DNA of 64,000 nucleotides, from positions 1 through 64,000 of the forward strand of contig DXFO01000021.1 of assembly GCA_019114415.1 (NCBI GenBank). The letters are read 5' to 3'. The notes under the pieces were generated by a model. That model saw nothing but the letters and a program-made list of their open reading frames with translations. It made no database searches and was not told the origin of the DNA. This document shows, piece by piece, positions 61,752 to 64,000 of the stretch (position 1 is its first letter; every line of letters starts with the position of its first letter). Source of the DNA: Candidatus Gemmiger faecavium. GTDB taxonomy: Bacteria; Bacillota; Clostridia; Oscillospirales; Ruminococcaceae. A program made the translations under genes and the position numbers.

Positions 61752-61872
61752 GTTGACGATTCCTCCTAAATGGGCTGTGGGAAATGCCGGTCCGGCCGGA
61801 CATTCCCAGTACGGGGAGACCGCCGCACAGTGTGCCGGGCGTTCTCCGCTGAAACGGCCATGGCGGCCGGTC

Positions 61873-62898
61873 TTACATGATGAAAGCAGTCATCAGGGCG
61901 TTGACCGCTGCGGTGCGGCCGGGGCCCATGAGCCAGTACAGGCCGACCACCAGCGCCAGATAAACCAGCAGGTAAACGGCCACAGCCACAAAGCTGGTGC
62001 CGCCGCGCAGGATCAGGGCATCGGAGCGCTCCGGGCCTTCCGGCACGCGGTCGCAGATCTCACGGATGCGGCGGGCGGATTCTTTTTTGTACCAGTACAG
62101 GGCAAACAGGCTGCGGATGAACATCTGGCACCAGTTCAAAAACGCGCAGATGTAGCTGGCGGCGCTCAGCCATCCCAGATCCATCCCCGCGACAAGGGGC
62201 GACCCTGCCGCCTGCAGAAGAGCCAGCGCGGTGGGGAGAGTCAAAACCAGGGAGATCAGCGAGAAAATGACGCCGGTCTTCCACATTTTGCGGTAGAAGA
62301 AGTAGATGGGACCCAGGAAGAATGCCGCAAAGGAAACGCTGGTCTTGCGGCGGGTCTCATCCATGCGCAGAAACTGGATCAGATAGTACAGGCTGGAGCC
62401 GCCCAGATAGCTGGCCCAGTCCCGGGCCTTGATGCCGTCGATGGGGTCATCGGGGCCCAGTTCCCGGCGGAACATGCCGCCAAAGGCATCGGTGCGGCCG
62501 GTGTCGGTCCCTGCGCCTGCACCGGCATTTCTGCCGGAGGCGGAAGCATGGGGACGGGGCGCCTGATCCCGGGTATAAACGGGACCCTGCTGCTGGGGGC
62601 GCTGCGCCGAAGCATTGTCCGGATCGGGCAGGGGAACGCCGCAGTGGTTGCAGGAACGGTTGGTCACAGGGTTGGGGGTTCCGCAGTTGGGGCAGACGCA
62701 GGTATCGTCTACGCCGGGAACGATGTCCGGCTTCCATTCAAAGCCGGAACCGTGCTTGTCCGCATGGACGCAGACGCCGGTCTTGAACCAGCAGGCACGG
62801 TGATAGGGGGTGCCGCAGTCGGGGCAGACGACGATGTCGTCCCCCTCGGCAAAAACTTCGTTGCATACGGGACAGTGGTTCCCTTTATAATCTGCCAT
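61873..62898 (-). CDS. RING-like zinc-finger/DUF2628 membrane protein
   Basis: The 341-residue protein begins with a cross-brace-like Cys/His set (C9, C12, C25, C28, H33, C36, C43) of the prokaryotic RING finger family 1 type. A zinc ribbon follows (CVCPNCG...CNHCG, about 67-87), then a Gln/Pro/Gly-rich linker (about 95-140). A DUF2628-like membrane part has about four hydrophobic segments (about 188-330, with FAAFFLGPIYFFYRKMWKTG). AAAGGGAA precedes the ATG. No ubiquitin-like system is nearby, so a protein-binding or sensing role is more likely than ligase activity. Confidence 0.82.
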   Translation of the reverse strand: MADYKGNHCPVCNEVFAEGDDIVVCPDCGTPYHRACWFKTGVCVHADKHGSGFEWKPDIVPGVDDTCVCPNCGTPNPVTNRSCNHCGVPLPDPDNASAQRPQQQGPVYTRDQAPRPHASASGRNAGAGAGTDTGRTDAFGGMFRRELGPDDPIDGIKARDWASYLGGSSLYYLIQFLRMDETRRKTSVSFAAFFLGPIYFFYRKMWKTGVIFSLISLVLTLPTALALLQAAGSPLVAGMDLGWLSAASYICAFLNWCQMFIRSLFALYWYKKESARRIREICDRVPEGPERSDALILRGGTSFVAVAVYLLVYLALVVGLYWLMGPGRTAAVNALMTAFIM

Positions 62899-63236
62899 TC
62901 AATAGCCTCCGTGTTCTGAACATATCCATTCTGCGCGCAGAATATACAGAGTCCCGGCGGTGCAGCCGGCAGGCAAAACGCTTCCATGCCGGGTCCCCGG
63001 CGGAAAATAAGATGCCGGAACCGATGGAAAAGCGGGGCGCGCAAAAGGGGCGGCGCAATGCCCGAAAATGCCTGTAATACGGGCCTGCGCCGGGTTTAAC
63101 GACATTATACCCCAGTACCATATAAAAAGCAAAGAATTTTCTGTTAACAGCTGTCTACAAAACGGTTAAAATGGCCGCCGCAAGGCCTTCCGGGCGGGGC
63201 AGAGCAGCAAAAATCGAGCCGGTTTTTCGCTGCCTG
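62899..63236. other. Long leader of the RING-like gene and divergent spacer
   Basis: No gene is seen. The minus-strand promoter at 63104-63132 gives the RING-like gene an untranslated leader of about 200 bases that is GC-rich (GGCGGCGCAATGCCCG-type segments). The remainder up to the prfB promoter is featureless. Confidence 0.5.
63104..63132 (-). promoter_or_regulatory. Sigma-A promoter of the RING-like gene
   Basis: On the minus strand TTGCTT (63132-63127) and TATAAT (63109-63104) are 17 bases apart. Confidence 0.78.
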
Positions 63237-63265
63237 TTTACAAGAGACTGTTTTTTCGGTATACT
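63237..63265 (+). promoter_or_regulatory. Sigma-A promoter of prfB
   Basis: TTTACA (63237-63242) and TATACT (63260-63265) are 17 bases apart; the start codon is 84 bases downstream. Confidence 0.8.
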
Positions 63266-63349
63266 GATACTGTGTAAGTTTGCGCCGTGCCCTCGCACGG
63301 CTGATGCTGAAAATAGAACGATTCGAGAAAGACAGGGGTATTTGACAGT

Positions 63350-64000
63350 ATGATCACGATTGACGAACTGAAATCCAGGCTGGGCGGGTTCGAGACCTCG
63401 ATCAACGACCTGCGGGAAGCGCTCGCCATTGAAGCCAGCCAGAAGCGCCTGGCTGAGCTGGAACACCAGATGACGATGCCGGGATTTTATGACGACCAGG
63501 AGCGCAGCCAGAAGGTCTACGCCGAGATGAGCGACCTGAAGAACAAGCTGGAGCGCTTCACCAAGCTGACCGCCCAGTATGAGGATGCCGGCACCCTTTT
63601 GGAGATGCTGGAGGAGGAAAACGATCCCTCCCTGGCGTCCGAGGGTGAGGAAGCCGTCAACGAAGTCCAGAAAGAGATCGACGAGCTTCAGCTGGTGACC
63701 ATGCTCAACGGCGAGTATGACCATTCCAACGCCATCCTGACCTTCCATGCGGGCACCGGCGGCACCGAGGCGCAGGACTGGGCCGAGATGCTCTACCGTA
63801 TGTACACCCGCTGGGCGGACGCTCACGGCTACAAGGTGGAAGTCATGGACGTGCTGGACGGCGACGAAGCCGGCATCAAGAGCGCTTCCATGATGGTCAA
63901 GGGCCCCAACGCTTACGGCATGCTCAAGAGCGAGAACGGCGTGCACCGTCTGGTCCGCATCAGCCCCTTTGACGCCAACGCCCGCCGCCAGACCAGCTTT
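63350..64000 (+). CDS. prfB: Peptide chain release factor 2, N-terminal part
   Basis: RF2 recognises UAA and UGA stop codons. The visible 217 residues cover the coiled N-terminal domain (LKSRLGGFETSINDLREAL at 7-25, then LAELEHQMTMPGFYDD). The start of the central domain is also present (FHAGTGGTEAQDWAEMLYRMYTRW, with AGTGGTEAQDWA as its core, and the GVHRLVRISPFDANARRQTSF end). The frame is continuous from the ATG at 63350, so the programmed +1 frameshift found near codon 25 in many prfB genes is absent. The codon-recognition loop and GGQ motif lie beyond the window. AGGGG precedes the ATG at a rather long distance. Confidence 0.95.
   Translation, partial: MITIDELKSRLGGFETSINDLREALAIEASQKRLAELEHQMTMPGFYDDQERSQKVYAEMSDLKNKLERFTKLTAQYEDAGTLLEMLEEENDPSLASEGEEAVNEVQKEIDELQLVTMLNGEYDHSNAILTFHAGTGGTEAQDWAEMLYRMYTRWADAHGYKVEVMDVLDGDEAGIKSASMMVKGPNAYGMLKSENGVHRLVRISPFDANARRQTSF

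Overview
The window looks like a chromosomal segment of a GC-rich, strictly anaerobic Firmicute of the Oscillospiraceae/Ruminococcaceae type (relatives of Gemmiger, Subdoligranulum or Faecalibacterium). The placement is inferred from strong AGGAGG ribosome binding sites, sigma-A promoters with 17-base spacers, a T-box, IreB, a SufBC-only Fe-S system, the YfmF/YfmH pair, a SpoIIP-like amidase and an oxidative half-TCA gene set. No rRNA, tRNA, insertion sequence, prophage or CRISPR array was seen. Almost everything is core metabolism.

Layout. 1-2.8 kb is the end of the ribosomal protein/RNA polymerase alpha operon (rpsM', rpsK, rpsD, rpoA, rplQ). 2.9-8.5 kb holds a small membrane protein, a long PRPP synthetase, murD coupled to a GNAT protein, and a methionine gamma-lyase family enzyme. 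8.5-13 kb (minus strand) has a small basic peptide, ireB and an N-acetylglucosamine module (PTS IICB, nagB, nagA). 13.3-15.5 kb has cutC and a divergent pair, a two-helix membrane protein and an XRE/S24 self-cleaving-type repressor, separated by four copies of a dyad operator. 16-20 kb has a radical-SAM/DUF4130 putative DNA-repair pair, thioredoxin, flavodoxin (with an operator-like palindrome present twice) and a 47-residue membrane peptide. 20-30.5 kb has a Sapep dipeptidase, GtrA, a zinc alcohol dehydrogenase, the yfmF-yfmH-lgt-folD operon and asnS-mutY.

30.6-40.5 kb has a YfhO-type membrane protein, SpoIIP, rpsT, and citrate synthase divergent from isocitrate dehydrogenase-aconitase; together these make 2-oxoglutarate. 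40.5-48.8 kb has a DUF523 protein, a frameshifted rhodanese, two AI-2E-type exporters, sufC-sufB, and an asparagine synthase behind a T-box with an AAC (Asn) specifier, followed by a GNAT protein. 48.9-54.8 kb is a minus-strand maltodextrin-type operon (binding protein, two permeases, LacI regulator, malQ) without its ATPase. 55-63 kb has an exporter ABC protein, a secreted SGNH lipoprotein with duplicated CxxC modules, galT with a nucleotidyltransferase, and a RING-like/DUF2628 membrane protein. The window ends inside prfB.

The most system-like element is the S24 repressor with its phased operators and membrane-protein partner at 14.3-15.5 kb. I found no large undescribed multi-gene system.
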